This document shows, piece after piece, positions 13,712 through 27,259 of a DNA stretch of 64,000 nucleotides. The stretch comes from Glandiceps talaboti (taxonomy: Eukaryota > Hemichordata > Enteropneusta > Spengelidae), in the NCBI RefSeq assembly GCF_964340395.1, contig NC_135552.1, positions 4,415,201 to 4,479,200 on the forward strand, read 5' to 3'. The stretch's first letter is position 1. Each line of letters begins with the position of its first letter. The notes under the pieces are model-generated. The model made no database searches and had not been told where the DNA came from. It saw only the letters and a list, made by a program, of their open reading frames with translations. Both the position numbers and the translations under genes were made by a program.

Positions 13712-15459
13712 GACGAAAGACTCTTTAGATAACTTGTACTTTCCATTGCTAAAAGAAAACAACTTTGGGCAAAAAACCTAATGGCCATTTTCAGTAATTT
13801 TACAATTCCAAATGTTCACTTACTTCTTTCACTTCTGGTTGGCTGTCTGATGTTCATCTGCCCTCTATTTTCGTGCCATCTTGGGTGGCCTTGGGGATCC
13901 ATCCTGAAAGGAATGAATCAAACAGTACAGTATAATCTTATTGAAGCAATGAAATAACAGTCATTCAGATTCTAATATTTACTCTTAAGTTGCCGCTACT
14001 CACAATGACCTTTTTGAAAAATATTACTGCCAATAATATAATTATTCTAATCTCCTAAATGTTTCTTCATTCAGCTACAGTCTACTTGTGACATAAGGTT
14101 GTCACTGCTTGTCAGGTGCTTAGTACTGACGAAAGACTCTTTAGATAACTTGTACTTTCCATTGCTAAAAGAAAACAACTTTGGGCAAAAAACCTAATGG
14201 CCATTTTCAGTAATTTTACAATTCCAAATGTTCACTTACTTCTTTCACTTCTGGTTGGCTGTCTGATGTTCATCTGCCCTCTATTTTCGTGAAATCTTGG
14301 GTGGCCTTGGGGATCCATCCTTAAAGGAATGAATCAAACAGTACAGTATAATCTTATTGAAGCAATGAAATAACAGTCATTCAGATTCTAATATTTACTC
14401 TTAAGTTGCCGCTACTCACAATGACTTTTTGAAAAATATTACTGCCAATAATATAATTATTCTAATCTCCAAAATGTTTCTTCATTCAGCTACAATCTAC
14501 TTGTGACATAAGGTTGGCACTGCTTGTCAGGTGCTTAGTACTGACGAAAGACTCTTTAGATAACTTGTACTTTGCATTGCTAAAAGAAAACAACTTTGGG
14601 CGAAAAACCTAATGGCCATTTTCAGTAATTTTACAATTCCAAATGTTCACTTACTTCTTTCACTTCTGATTGGCTGTCTGATGTTCATCTGCCATCTATT
14701 TTCGTGCCATCTTGGGTGGCCTTGGGGATCCATCCTAAAAGGAATGAATCAAACAGTACAGTATAATCTTATTGAAGCAAGGAAATAACAGTCATTCAGA
14801 TTCTAATATTTACTCTTAAGTTGCCGCTACTCACAATGACTTTTTGAAAAATTATACTGCCAATAATATAATTATGCTAATCTCCAAAATGTTTCTTCAT
14901 TCAGCTACAATCTATTTGTGATATAAGTTTGTCACTGCTTGTCATGTGCTTAGTACTGACGAAAGACTCTTTAGATAAATTGTACTTTCAATTGCTAAAG
15001 GAAAACAAGTTTGGGTAAAAAACCTAATGGCCATTTTCAGTAATTTTACAATTCCAAATGTTCACTTACTTCTTTCACTTCTGATTGGCTGTCTGATGTT
15101 CATCTGCCCTCTATTTTCGTGCCATCTTGGGTGGCCTTGGGGATCCATCCTGAAAGGAATGAATCAAACAGTACAGTATAATCTTATTGAAGCAATGAAA
15201 TAACAGTCATTCAGATTCTAATATTTACTCTTAAGTTGCCGCTACTCACAATGACCTTTTTGAAAAATATTACTGCCAATAATATAATTATTCTAATCTC
15301 CTAAATGTTTCTTCATTCAGCTACAGTCTACTTGTGACATAAGGTTGTCACTGCTTGTCAGGTGCTTAGTACTGACGAAAGACTCTTTAGATAACTTGTA
15401 CTTTCCATTGCTAAAAGAAAACAACTTTGGGCAAAAAACCTAATGGCCATTTTCAGTAA

Positions 15460-18400
15460 TTTTACAATTCCAAATGTTCACTTACTTCTTTCACTTCTGG
15501 TTGGCTGTCTGATGTTCATCTGCCCTCTATTTTCGTGCCATCTTGGGTGGCCTTGGGGATCCATCCTGAAAGGAATGAATCAAACAGTACAGTATAATCT
15601 TATTGAAGCAAGGAAATAACAGTCATTCAGATTCTAATATTTACTCTTAAGTTGCCGCTACTTACAATGACTTTTTGAAAAATATTACTGCCAATAATAT
15701 AATTATTCTAATCTCCAAAATGTTTCTTCATTCAGCTACAATCTACTTGTGACATAAGGTTGGCACTGCTTGTCAGGTGCTTAGTACTGACGAAAGACTC
15801 TTTAGATAACTTGTACTTTGCATTGCTAAAAGAAAACAACTTTGGGCGAAAAACCTAATGGCCATTTTCAGTAATTTTACAATTCCAAATGTTCACTTAC
15901 TTCTTTCACTTCTGATTGGCTGTCTGATGTTCATCTGCCCTCTATTTTCGTGCCATCTTGGGTGGCCTTGGGGATCCATCCTAAAAGGAATGAATCAAAC
16001 AGTACAGTATAATCTTATTGAAGCAATGAAATAAAAGTCATTCAGATTCTAATATTTACTCTTAAGTTGCCGCTACTCACAATGACTTTTTGAAAAATTA
16101 TACTGCCAATAATATAATTATGCTAATCTCCAAAATGTTTCTTCATTCAGCTTCAATCTATTTGTGATATAAGTTTGTCACTGCTTGTCATGTGCTTAGT
16201 ACTGACGAAAGACTCTTTAGATAACTTGTACTTTCCATTGCTAAAAGAAAACAACTTTGGGCAAAAAACCTAATGGCCATTTTCAGTAATTTTACAATTC
16301 CAAATGTTCACTTACTTCTTTCACTTCTGGTTGGCTGTCTGATGTTCATCTGCCCTCTATTTTCGTGCCATCTTGGGTGGCCTTGGGGATCCATCCTGAA
16401 AGGAATGAATCAAACAGTACAGTATAATCTTATTGAAGCAATGAAATAACAGTCATTCAGATTCTAATATTTACTCTTAAGTTGCCGCTACTCACAATGA
16501 CCTTTTTGAAAAATATTACTGCCAATAATATAATTATTCTAATCTCCTAAATGTTTCTTCATTCAGCTACAGTCTACTTGTGACATAAGGTTGTCACTGC
16601 TTGTCAGGTGCTTAGTACTGACGAAAGACTCTTTAGATAACTTGTACTTTCCATTGCTAAAAGAAAACAACTTTGGGCAAAAAACCTAATGGCCATTTTC
16701 AGTAATTTTACAATTCCAAATGTTCACTTACTTCTTTCACTTCTGGTTGGCTGTCTGATGTTCATCTGCCCTCTATTTTCGTGCCATCTTGGGTGGCCTT
16801 GGGGATCCATCCTGAAAGGAATGAATCAAACAGTACAGTATAATCTTATTGAAGCAAGGAAATAACAGTCATTCAGATTCTAATATTTACTCTTAAGTTG
16901 CCGCTACTCACAATGACTTTTTGAAAAATATTACTGCCAATAATATAATTATTCTAATCTCCAAAATGTTTCTTCATTCAGCTACAATCTACTTGTGACA
17001 TAAGGTTGGCACTGCTTGTCAGGTGCTTAGTACTGACGAAAGACTCTTTAGATAACTTGTACTTTGCATTGCTAAAAGAAAACAACTTTGGGCGAAAAAC
17101 CTAATGGCCATTTTCAGTAATTTTACAATTCCAAATGTTCACTTACTTCTTTCACTTCTGATTGGCTGTCTGATGTTCATCTGCCCTCTATTTTCGTGCC
17201 ATCTTGGGTGGCCTTGGGGATCCATCCTAAAAGGAATGAATCAAACAGTACAGTATAATCTTATTGAAGCAATGAAATAACAGTCATTCAGATTCTAATA
17301 TTTACTCTTAAGTTGCCGCTACTCACAATGACTTTTTGAAAAATTATACTGCCAATAATATAATTATGCTAATCTCCAAAATGTTTCTTCATTCAGCTAC
17401 AATCTATTTGTGATATAAGTTTGTCACTGCTTGTCATGTGCTTAGTACTGACGAAAGACTCTTTAGATAAATTGTACTTTCAATTGCTAAAGGAAAACAA
17501 GTTTGGGTAAAAAACCTAATGGCCATTTTCAGTAATTTTACAATTCCAAATGTTCACTTACTTCTTTCACTTCTGATTGGCTGTCTGATGTTCATCTGCC
17601 CTCTATTTTCGTGCCATCTTGGGTGGCCTTGGGGATCCATCCTGAAAGGAATGAATCAAACAGTACAGTATAATCTTATTGAACCAATGAAATAACAGTC
17701 ATTCAGATTCTAATATTTACTCTTAAGTTGCCGCTACTCACAATGACCTTTTTGAAAAATATTACTGCCAATAATATAATTATTCTAATCTCCAAAATGT
17801 TTCTTCATTCAGCTACAGTCTACTTGTGACATAAGGTTGTCACTGCTTGTCAGGTGCTTAGTACTGACGAAAGACTCTTTAGATAACTTGTACTTTCCAT
17901 TGCTAAAAGAAAACAACTTTGGGCAAAAAACCTAATGGCCATTTTCAGTAATTTTACAATTCCAAATGTTCACTTACTTCTTTCACTTCTGGTTGGCTGT
18001 CTGATGTTCATCTGCCCTCTATTTTCGTGCCATCTTGGGTGGCCTTGGGGATCCATCCTAAAAGGAATGAATCAAACAGTACAGTATAATCTTATTGAAG
18101 CAATGAAATAACAGTCATTCAGATTCTAATATTTACTCTTAAGTTGCCGCTACTCACAATGACTTTTTGAAAAATTATACTGCCAATAATATAATTATGC
18201 TAATCTCCAAAATGTTTCTTCATTCAGCTACAATCTATTTGTGACATAAGTTTGTCACTGCTTGTCAGGTGCTTAGTACTGACGAAAGACTCTTTAGATA
18301 AATTGTACTTTCCATTGCTAAAGGAAAACAAGTTTGGGTAAAAAACCTAATGGCCATTTTCAGTAATTTTACAATTCCAAATGTTCACTTACTTCTTTCA

Positions 18401-21400
18401 CTTCTGATTTGCTGTCTGATGTTCATCTGCCCTCTATTTTCGTGCCATCTTGGGTGGCCTTGGGGATCCATCCTGAAAGGAATGAATCAAACAGTACAGT
18501 ATAATCTTATTGAAGCAATGAAATAACAGTCATTCAGATTCTAATATTTACTCTTAAGTTGGCGCTACTCACAATGACCTTTTTGAAAAATATTACTGCC
18601 AATAATATAATTATTCTAATCTCCAAAATGTTTCTTCATTCAGCTACAATCTACTTGTGACATAAGGTTGGCACTGCTTGTCAGGATGCTTAGTACTGAC
18701 GAAAGACATTTTAGATAACTTGTACTTTGCATTGCTAAAAGAAAACAACTTTGGGCGAAAAACCTAATGGCCATTTTCAGTAATTTTACAATTCCAAATG
18801 TTCACTTACTTCTTTCACTTCTGATTGGCTGTCTGATGTTCATCTGCCCTCTATTTTCGTGCCATCTTGGGTGGCCTTGGGGATCCATCCTAAAAGGAAT
18901 GAATCTAACGGTACAGTATAATCTTATTGAAGCAATGAAATAACAGTCATTCAGATTCTAATATTTACTCTTAAGTTGCCGCTACTCACAATGATCTTTT
19001 TGAAAAATATTACTGCCAATAATATAATTATTCTAATCTCCAAAATGTTTCTTCATTCAGCTACAATCTACTTGTGACATAAGTTTGGCACTGCTTGTCA
19101 GGTGCTTAGAACTGACGAAAGACTCTTTAGATAACTTGTACTTTGCATTGCTAAAAGAAAACAACTTTGGGCGAAAAACCTAATGGCCATTTTCAGTAAT
19201 TTTACAATTCCAAATGTTCACTTACTTCTTTCACTTCTGATTGGCTGTCTGATGTTCATCTGCCCTCTATTTTCGTGCCACCTTGGGTGGCCTTGGGGAT
19301 CAATCCTAAAAGGAATGAATCAAACAGTACAGTATAATCTTATTGAAGCAATGAAATAACAGTCATTCAGATTCTAATATTTACTCTTAAGTTGCCGCTA
19401 CTCACAATGACCTTTTTGAAAAATATTACTGCCAATAATATAATTATTCTAATCTCCAAAATGTTTCTTCATTCAGCTACAATCTACTTGTGACATAAGG
19501 TTGGCACTGCTTGTCAGGTGCTTAGTACTGACGAAAGACTCTTTAGATAACTTGTACTTTGCATTGCTAAAAGAAAACAACTTTGGGCGAAAAACCTAAT
19601 GGCCATTTTCAGTAATTTTACAATTCCAAATGTTCACTTACTTCTTTCACTTCTGATTGGCTGTCTGATGTTCATCTGCCCTCTATTTTCGTGCCATCTT
19701 GGGTGGCCTTGGGGATCCATCCTAAAAGGAATGAATCAAACAGTACAGTATAATCTTATTGAAGCAATGAAATAACAGTCATTCAGATTCTAATATTTAC
19801 TCTTAAGTTGCCGCTACTCACAATGACCTTTTTGAAAAATATTACTGCCAATAATCTCATTATGCTAATCTCCACAATGTATCTTCATTTAGCTACAATC
19901 TATTTGTGACATAAGTTTGTCAGTGCTTGTCATGTGCTTAGTACTGACGATATACTCTTTAGATAAATTGTACTTTCCATTGCTAAAGGAAAACAAGTTT
20001 GGGTAATAAACCTAATGTCCATTTTCAGTAATTTTACAATTCCAAATGTTCACTTACTTCTTTCACTTCTGATTGGCTGTCTGATGTTCATCTGCCCTCT
20101 ATTTTCGTGCCATCTTGGGTGGCCTTGGGGATCCATCCTGAAAGGAATGAATCAAACAGTACAGTATAATCTTATTGAAGCAATGAAATAACAGTCATTC
20201 AGATTCTAATATTTACTCTTAAGTTGCCGCTACTCACAATGACCTTTTTGAAAAATATTACTGCCAATAATATAATTATTCTAATCTCCTAAATGTTTCT
20301 TCATTCAGCTACAGTCTACTTGTGACATAAGGTTGTCACTGCTTGTCAGGTGCTTAGTACTGACGAAAGACCCTTTAGATAACTTGTACTTTCCATTGCT
20401 AAAAGAAAACAACTTTGGGCAAAAAACCTAATGGCCATTTTCAGTAATTTTACAATTCCAAATGTTCACTTACTTCTTTCACTTCTGGTTGGCTGTCTGA
20501 TGTTCATCTGCCCTCTATTTTCGTGCCATCTTGGGTGGCCTTGGGGATCCATCCTAAAAGGAATGAATCAAACAGTACAGTATAATCTTATTGAAGCAAT
20601 GAAATAACAGTCATTCAGATTCTAATATTTACTCTTAAGTTGCCGCTACTCACAATGACCTTTTTGAAAAATATTACTGCCAATAATCTCATTATGCTAA
20701 TCTCCACAATGTATCTTCATTTAGCTACAATCTATTTGTGACATAAGTTTGTCAGTGCTTGTCATGTGCTTAGTACTGACGAAAGACTCTTTAGATAAAT
20801 TGTACTTTCCATTGCTAAAGGAAAACAAGTTTGGGTAATAAACCTAATGTCCATTTTCAGTAATTTTACAATTCCAAATGTTCACTTACTTCTTTCACTT
20901 CTGGTTGGCTGTCTGATGTTCATCTGCCCTCTATTTTCGTGCCATCTTGGGTGGCCTTGGGGATCCATCCTGAAAGGAATGAATCAAACAGTACAGTATA
21001 ATCTTATTGAAGCAAGGAAATAACAGTCATTCAGATTCTAATATTTACTCTTAAGTTGCCGCTACTTACAATGACTTTTTGAAAAATATTACTGCCAATA
21101 ATATAATTATTCTAATCTCCAAAATGTTTCTTCATTCAGCTACAATCTACTTGTGACATAAGGTTGGCACTGCTTGTCAGGTGCTTAGTACTGACGAAAG
21201 ACTCTTTAGATAACTTGTACTTTGCATTGCTAAAAGAAAACAACTTTGGGCGAAAAACCTAATGGCCATTTTCAGTAATTTTACAATTCCAAATGTTCAC
21301 TTACTTCTTTCACTTCTGATTGGCTGTCTGATGTTCATCTGCCCTCTATTTTCGTGCCATCTTGGGTGGCCTTGGGGATCCATCCTAAAAGGAATGAATC

Positions 21401-24400
21401 AAACAGTACAGTATAATCTTATTGAAGCAATGAAATAAAAGTCATTCAGATTCTAATATTTACTCTTAAGTTGCCGCTACTCACAATGACTTTTTGAAAA
21501 ATTATACTGCCAATAATATAATTATGCTAATCTCCAAAATGTTTCTTCATTCAGCTTCAATCTATTTGTGATATAAGTTTGTCACTGCTTGTCATGTGCT
21601 TAGTACTGACGAAAGACTCTTTAGATAACTTGTACTTTCCATTGCTAAAAGAAAACAACTTTGGGCAAAAAACCTAATGGCCATTTTCAGTAATTTTACA
21701 ATTCCAAATGTTCACTTACTTCTTTCACTTCTGGTTGGCTGTCTGATGTTCATCTGCCCTCTATTTTCGTGCCATCTTGGGTGGCCTTGGGGATCCATCC
21801 TGAAAGGAATGAATCAAACAGTACAGTATAATCTTATTGAAGCAATGAAATAACAGTCATTCAGATTCTAATATTTACTCTTAAGTTGCCGCTACTCACA
21901 ATGACCTTTTTGAAAAATATTACTGCCAATAATATAATTATTCTAATCTCCTAAATGTTTCTTCATTCAGCTACAGTCTACTTGTGACATAAGGTTGTCA
22001 CTGCTTGTCAGGTGCTTAGTACTGACGAAAGACTCTTTAGATAACTTGTACTTTCCATTGCTAAAAGAAAACAACTTTGGGCAAAAAACCTAATGGCCAT
22101 TTTCAGTAATTTTACAATTCCAAATGTTCACTTACTTCTTTCACTTCTGGTTGGCTGTCTGATGTTCATCTGCCCTCTATTTTCGTGCCATCTTGGGTGG
22201 CCTTGGGGATCCATCCTGAAAGGAATGAATCAAACAGTACAGTATAATCTTATTGAAGCAAGGAAATAACAGTCATTCAGATTCTAATATTTACTCTTAA
22301 GTTGCCGCTACTCACAATGACTTTTTGAAAAATATTACTGCCAATAATATAATTATTCTAATCTCCAAAATGTTTCTTCATTCAGCTACAATCTACTTGT
22401 GACATAAGGTTGGCACTGCTTGTCAGGTGCTTAGTACTGACGAAAGACTCTTTAGATAACTTGTACTTTGCATTGCTAAAAGAAAACAACTTTGGGCGAA
22501 AAACCTAATGGCCATTTTCAGTAATTTTACAATTCCAAATGTTCACTTACTTCTTTCACTTCTGATTGGCTGTCTGATGTTCATCTGCCCTCTATTTTCG
22601 TGCCATCTTGGGTGGCCTTGGGGATCCATCCTAAAAGGAATGAATCAAACAGTACAGTATAATCTTATTGAAGCAATGAAATAACAGTCATTCAGATTCT
22701 AATATTTACTCTTAAGTTGCCGCTACTCACAATGACTTTTTGAAAAATTATACTGCCAATAATATAATTATGCTAATCTCCAAAATGTTTCTTCATTCAG
22801 CTACAATCTATTTGTGATATAAGTTTGTCACTGCTTGTCATGTGCTTAGTACTGACGAAAGACTCTTTAGATAAATTGTACTTTCAATTGCTAAAGGAAA
22901 ACAAGTTTGGGTAAAAAACCTAATGGCCATTTTCAGTAATTTTACAATTCCAAATGTTCACTTACTTCTTTCACTTCTGATTGGCTGTCTGATGTTCATC
23001 TGCCCTCTATTTTCGTGCCATCTTGGGTGGCCTTGGGGATCCATCCTGAAAGGAATGAATCAAACAGTACAGTATAATCTTATTGAAGCAATGAAATAAC
23101 AGTCATTCAGATTCTAATATTTACTCTTAAGTTGCCGCTACTCACAATGACCTTTTTGAAAAATATTACTGCCAATAATATAATTATTCTAATCTCCAAA
23201 ATGTTTCTTCATTCAGCTACAGTCTACTTGTGACATAAGGTTGTCACTGCTTGTCAGGTGCTTAGTACTGACGAAAGACTCTTTAGATAACTTGTACTTT
23301 CCATTGCTAAAAGAAAACAACTTTGGGCAAAAAACCTAATGGCCATTTTCAGTAATTTTACAATTCCAAATGTTCACTTACTTCTTTCACTTCTGGTTGG
23401 CTGTCTGATGTTCATCTGCCCTCTATTTTCGTGCCATCTTGGGTGGCCTTGGGGATCCATCCTAAAAGGAATGAATCAAACAGTACAGTATAATCTTATT
23501 GAAGCAATGAAATAACAGTCATTCAGATTCTAATATTTACTCTTAAGTTGCCGCTACTCACAATGACTTTTTGAAAAATTATACTGCCAATAATATAATT
23601 ATGCTAATCTCCAAAATGTTTCTTCATTCAGCTACAATCTATTTGTGACATAAGTTTGTCACTGCTTGTCAGGTGCTTAGTACTGACGAAAGACTCTTTA
23701 GATAAATTGTACTTTCCATTGCTAAAGGAAAACAAGTTTGGGTAAAAAACCTAATGGCCATTTTCAGTAATTTTACAATTCCAAATGTTCACTTACTTCT
23801 TTCACTTCTGATTTGCTGTCTGATGTTCATCTGCCCTCTATTTTCGTGCCATCTTGGGTGGCCTTGGGGATCCATCCTGAAAGGAATGAATCAAACAGTA
23901 CAGTATAATCTTATTGAAGCAATGAAATAACAGTCATTCAGATTCTAATATTTACTCTTAAGTTGGCGCTACTCACAATGACCTTTTTGAAAAATATTAC
24001 TGCCAATAATATAATTATTCTAATCTCCAAAATGTTTCTTCATTCAGCTACAATCTACTTGTGACATAAGGTTGGCACTGCTTGTCAGGATGCTTAGTAC
24101 TGACGAAAGACATTTTAGATAACTTGTACTTTGCATTGCTAAAAGAAAACAACTTTGGGCGAAAAACCTAATGGCCATTTTCAGTAATTTTACAATTCCA
24201 AATGTTCACTTACTTCTTTCACTTCTGATTGGCTGTCTGATGTTCATCTGCCCTCTATTTTCGTGCCATCTTGGGTGGCCTTGGGGATCCATCCTAAAAG
24301 GAATGAATCTAACGGTACAGTATAATCTTATTGAAGCAATGAAATAACAGTCATTCAGATTCTAATATTTACTCTTAAGTTGCCGCTACTCACAATGATC

Positions 24401-26065
24401 TTTTTGAAAAATATTACTGCCAATAATATAATTATTCTAATCTCCAAAATGTTTCTTCATTCAGCTACAATCTACTTGTGACATAAGTTTGGCACTGCTT
24501 GTCAGGTGCTTAGAACTGACGAAAGACTCTTTAGATAACTTGTACTTTGCATTGCTAAAAGAAAACAACTTTGGGCGAAAAACCTAATGGCCATTTTCAG
24601 TAATTTTACAATTCCAAATGTTCACTTACTTCTTTCACTTCTGATTGGCTGTCTGATGTTCATCTGCCCTCTATTTTCGTGCCACCTTGGGTGGCCTTGG
24701 GGATCAATCCTAAAAGGAATGAATCAAACAGTACAGTATAATCTTATTGAAGCAATGAAATAACAGTCATTCAGATTCTAATATTTACTCTTAAGTTGCC
24801 GCTACTCACAATGACCTTTTTGAAAAATATTACTGCCAATAATATAATTATTCTAATCTCCAAAATGTTTCTTCATTCAGCTACAATCTACTTGTGACAT
24901 AAGGTTGGCACTGCTTGTCAGGTGCTTAGTACTGACGAAAGACTCTTTAGATAACTTGTACTTTGCATTGCTAAAAGAAAACAACTTTGGGCGAAAAACC
25001 TAATGGCCATTTTCAGTAATTTTACAATTCCAAATGTTCACTTACTTCTTTCACTTCTGATTGGCTGTCTGATGTTCATCTGCCCTCTATTTTCGTGCCA
25101 TCTTGGGTGGCCTTGGGGATCCATCCTAAAAGGAATGAATCAAACAGTACAGTATAATCTTATTGAAGCAATGAAATAACAGTCATTCAGATTCTAATAT
25201 TTACTCTTAAGTTGCCGCTACTCACAATGACCTTTTTGAAAAATATTACTGCCAATAATCTCATTATGCTAATCTCCACAATGTATCTTCATTTAGCTAC
25301 AATCTATTTGTGACATAAGTTTGTCAGTGCTTGTCATGTGCTTAGTACTGACGATATACTCTTTAGATAAATTGTACTTTCCATTGCTAAAGGAAAACAA
25401 GTTTGGGTAATAAACCTAATGTCCATTTTCAGTAATTTTACAATTCCAAATGTTCACTTACTTCTTTCACTTCTGATTGGCTGTCTGATGTTCATCTGCC
25501 CTCTATTTTCGTGCCATCTTGGGTGGCCTTGGGGATCCATCCTGAAAGGAATGAATCAAACAGTACAGTATAATCTTATTGAAGCAATGAAATAACAGTC
25601 ATTCAGATTCTAATATTTACTCTTAAGTTGCCGCTACTCACAATGACCTTTTTGAAAAATATTACTGCCAATAATATAATTATTCTAATCTCCTAAATGT
25701 TTCTTCATTCAGCTACAGTCTACTTGTGACATAAGGTTGTCACTGCTTGTCAGGTGCTTAGTACTGACGAAAGACCCTTTAGATAACTTGTACTTTCCAT
25801 TGCTAAAAGAAAACAACTTTGGGCAAAAAACCTAATGGCCATTTTCAGTAATTTTACAATTCCAAATGTTCACTTACTTCTTTCACTTCTGGTTGGCTGT
25901 CTGATGTTCATCTGCCCTCTATTTTCGTGCCATCTTGGGTGGCCTTGGGGATCCATCCTAAAAGGAATGAATCAAACAGTACAGTATAATCTTATTGAAG
26001 CAATGAAATAACAGTCATTCAGATTCTAATATTTACTCTTAAGTTGCCGCTACTCACAATGACCT
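15460..26065. repeat. Tandem duplication of a 13-monomer block (about 5,405 bp)
   Basis: Rare variants recur at an offset of about 5,405 bp. These are CAGCTTCAATC (about 16,149 and 21,554), GAAAGACATTTTAG (18,701 and about 24,106), GCTTAGAACTGACG (about 19,104 and 24,510), CGATATACTC (about 19,948 and 25,353) and AAAGACCCTTTAG (about 20,366 and 25,771). The copies are nearly identical. The junctions, near 15,460/20,865 and 20,660/26,065, fall in the invariant part of the monomer, so they cannot be placed exactly. Confidence 0.85.
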
Positions 26066-27259
26066 TTTTGAAAAATATTACTGCCAATAATATAATTATT
26101 CTAATCTCCAAAATGTTTCTTCATTCAGCTACAATCTACTTGTGACATAAGGTTGGCACTGCTTGTCAGGTGCTTAGTACTGACGAAAGACTCTTTAGAT
26201 AACTTGTACTTTGCATTGCTAAAAGAAAACAACTTTGGGCGAAAAACCTAATGGCCATTTTCAGTAATTTTACAATTCCAAATGTTCACTTACTTCTTTC
26301 ACTTCTGATTGGCTGTCTGATGTTCATCTGCCCTCTATTTTCGTGCCATCTTGGGTGGCCTTGGGGATCCATCCTAAAAGGAATGAATCAAACAGTACAG
26401 TATAATCTTATTGAAGCAATGAAATAACAGTCATTCAGATTCTAATATTTACTCTTAAGTTGCCGCTACTCACAATGACCTTTTTGAAAAATATTACTGC
26501 CAATAATCTCATTATGCTAATCTCCACAATGTATCTTCATTTAGCTACAATCTATTTGTGACATAAGTTTGTCAGTGCTTGTCATGTGCTTAGTACTGAC
26601 GAAAGACTCTTTAGATAAATTGTACTTTCCATTGCTAAAGGAAAACAAGTTTGGGTAATAAACCTAATGTCCATTTTCAGTAATTTTACAATTCCAAATG
26701 TTCACTTACTTCTTTCACTTCTGATTGGCTGTCTGATGTTCATCTGCCCTCTATTTTCGTGCCATCTTGGGTGGCCTTGGGGATCCATCCTGAAAGGAAT
26801 GAATCAAACAGTACAGTATAATCTTATTGAAGCAATGAAATAACAGTCATTCAGATTCTAATATTTACTCTTAAGTTGGCGCTACTCACAATGACCTTTT
26901 TGAAAAATATTACTGCCAATAATATAATTATTCTAATCTCCAAAATGTTTCTTCATTCAGCTACAATCTACTTGTGACATAAGGTTGGCACTGCTTGTCA
27001 GGATGCTTAGTACTGACGAAAGACATTTTAGATAACTTGTACTTTGCATTGCTAAAAGAAAACAACTTTGGGCGAAAAACCTAATGGCCATTTTCAGTAA
27101 TTTTACAATTCCAAATGTTCACTTACTTCTTTCACTTCTGATTGGCTGTCTGATGTTCATCTGCCCTCTATTTTCGTGCCATCTTGGGTGGCCTTGGGGA
27201 TCCATCCTAAAAGGAATGAATCTAACGGTACAGTATAATCTTATTGAAGCAATGAAATA

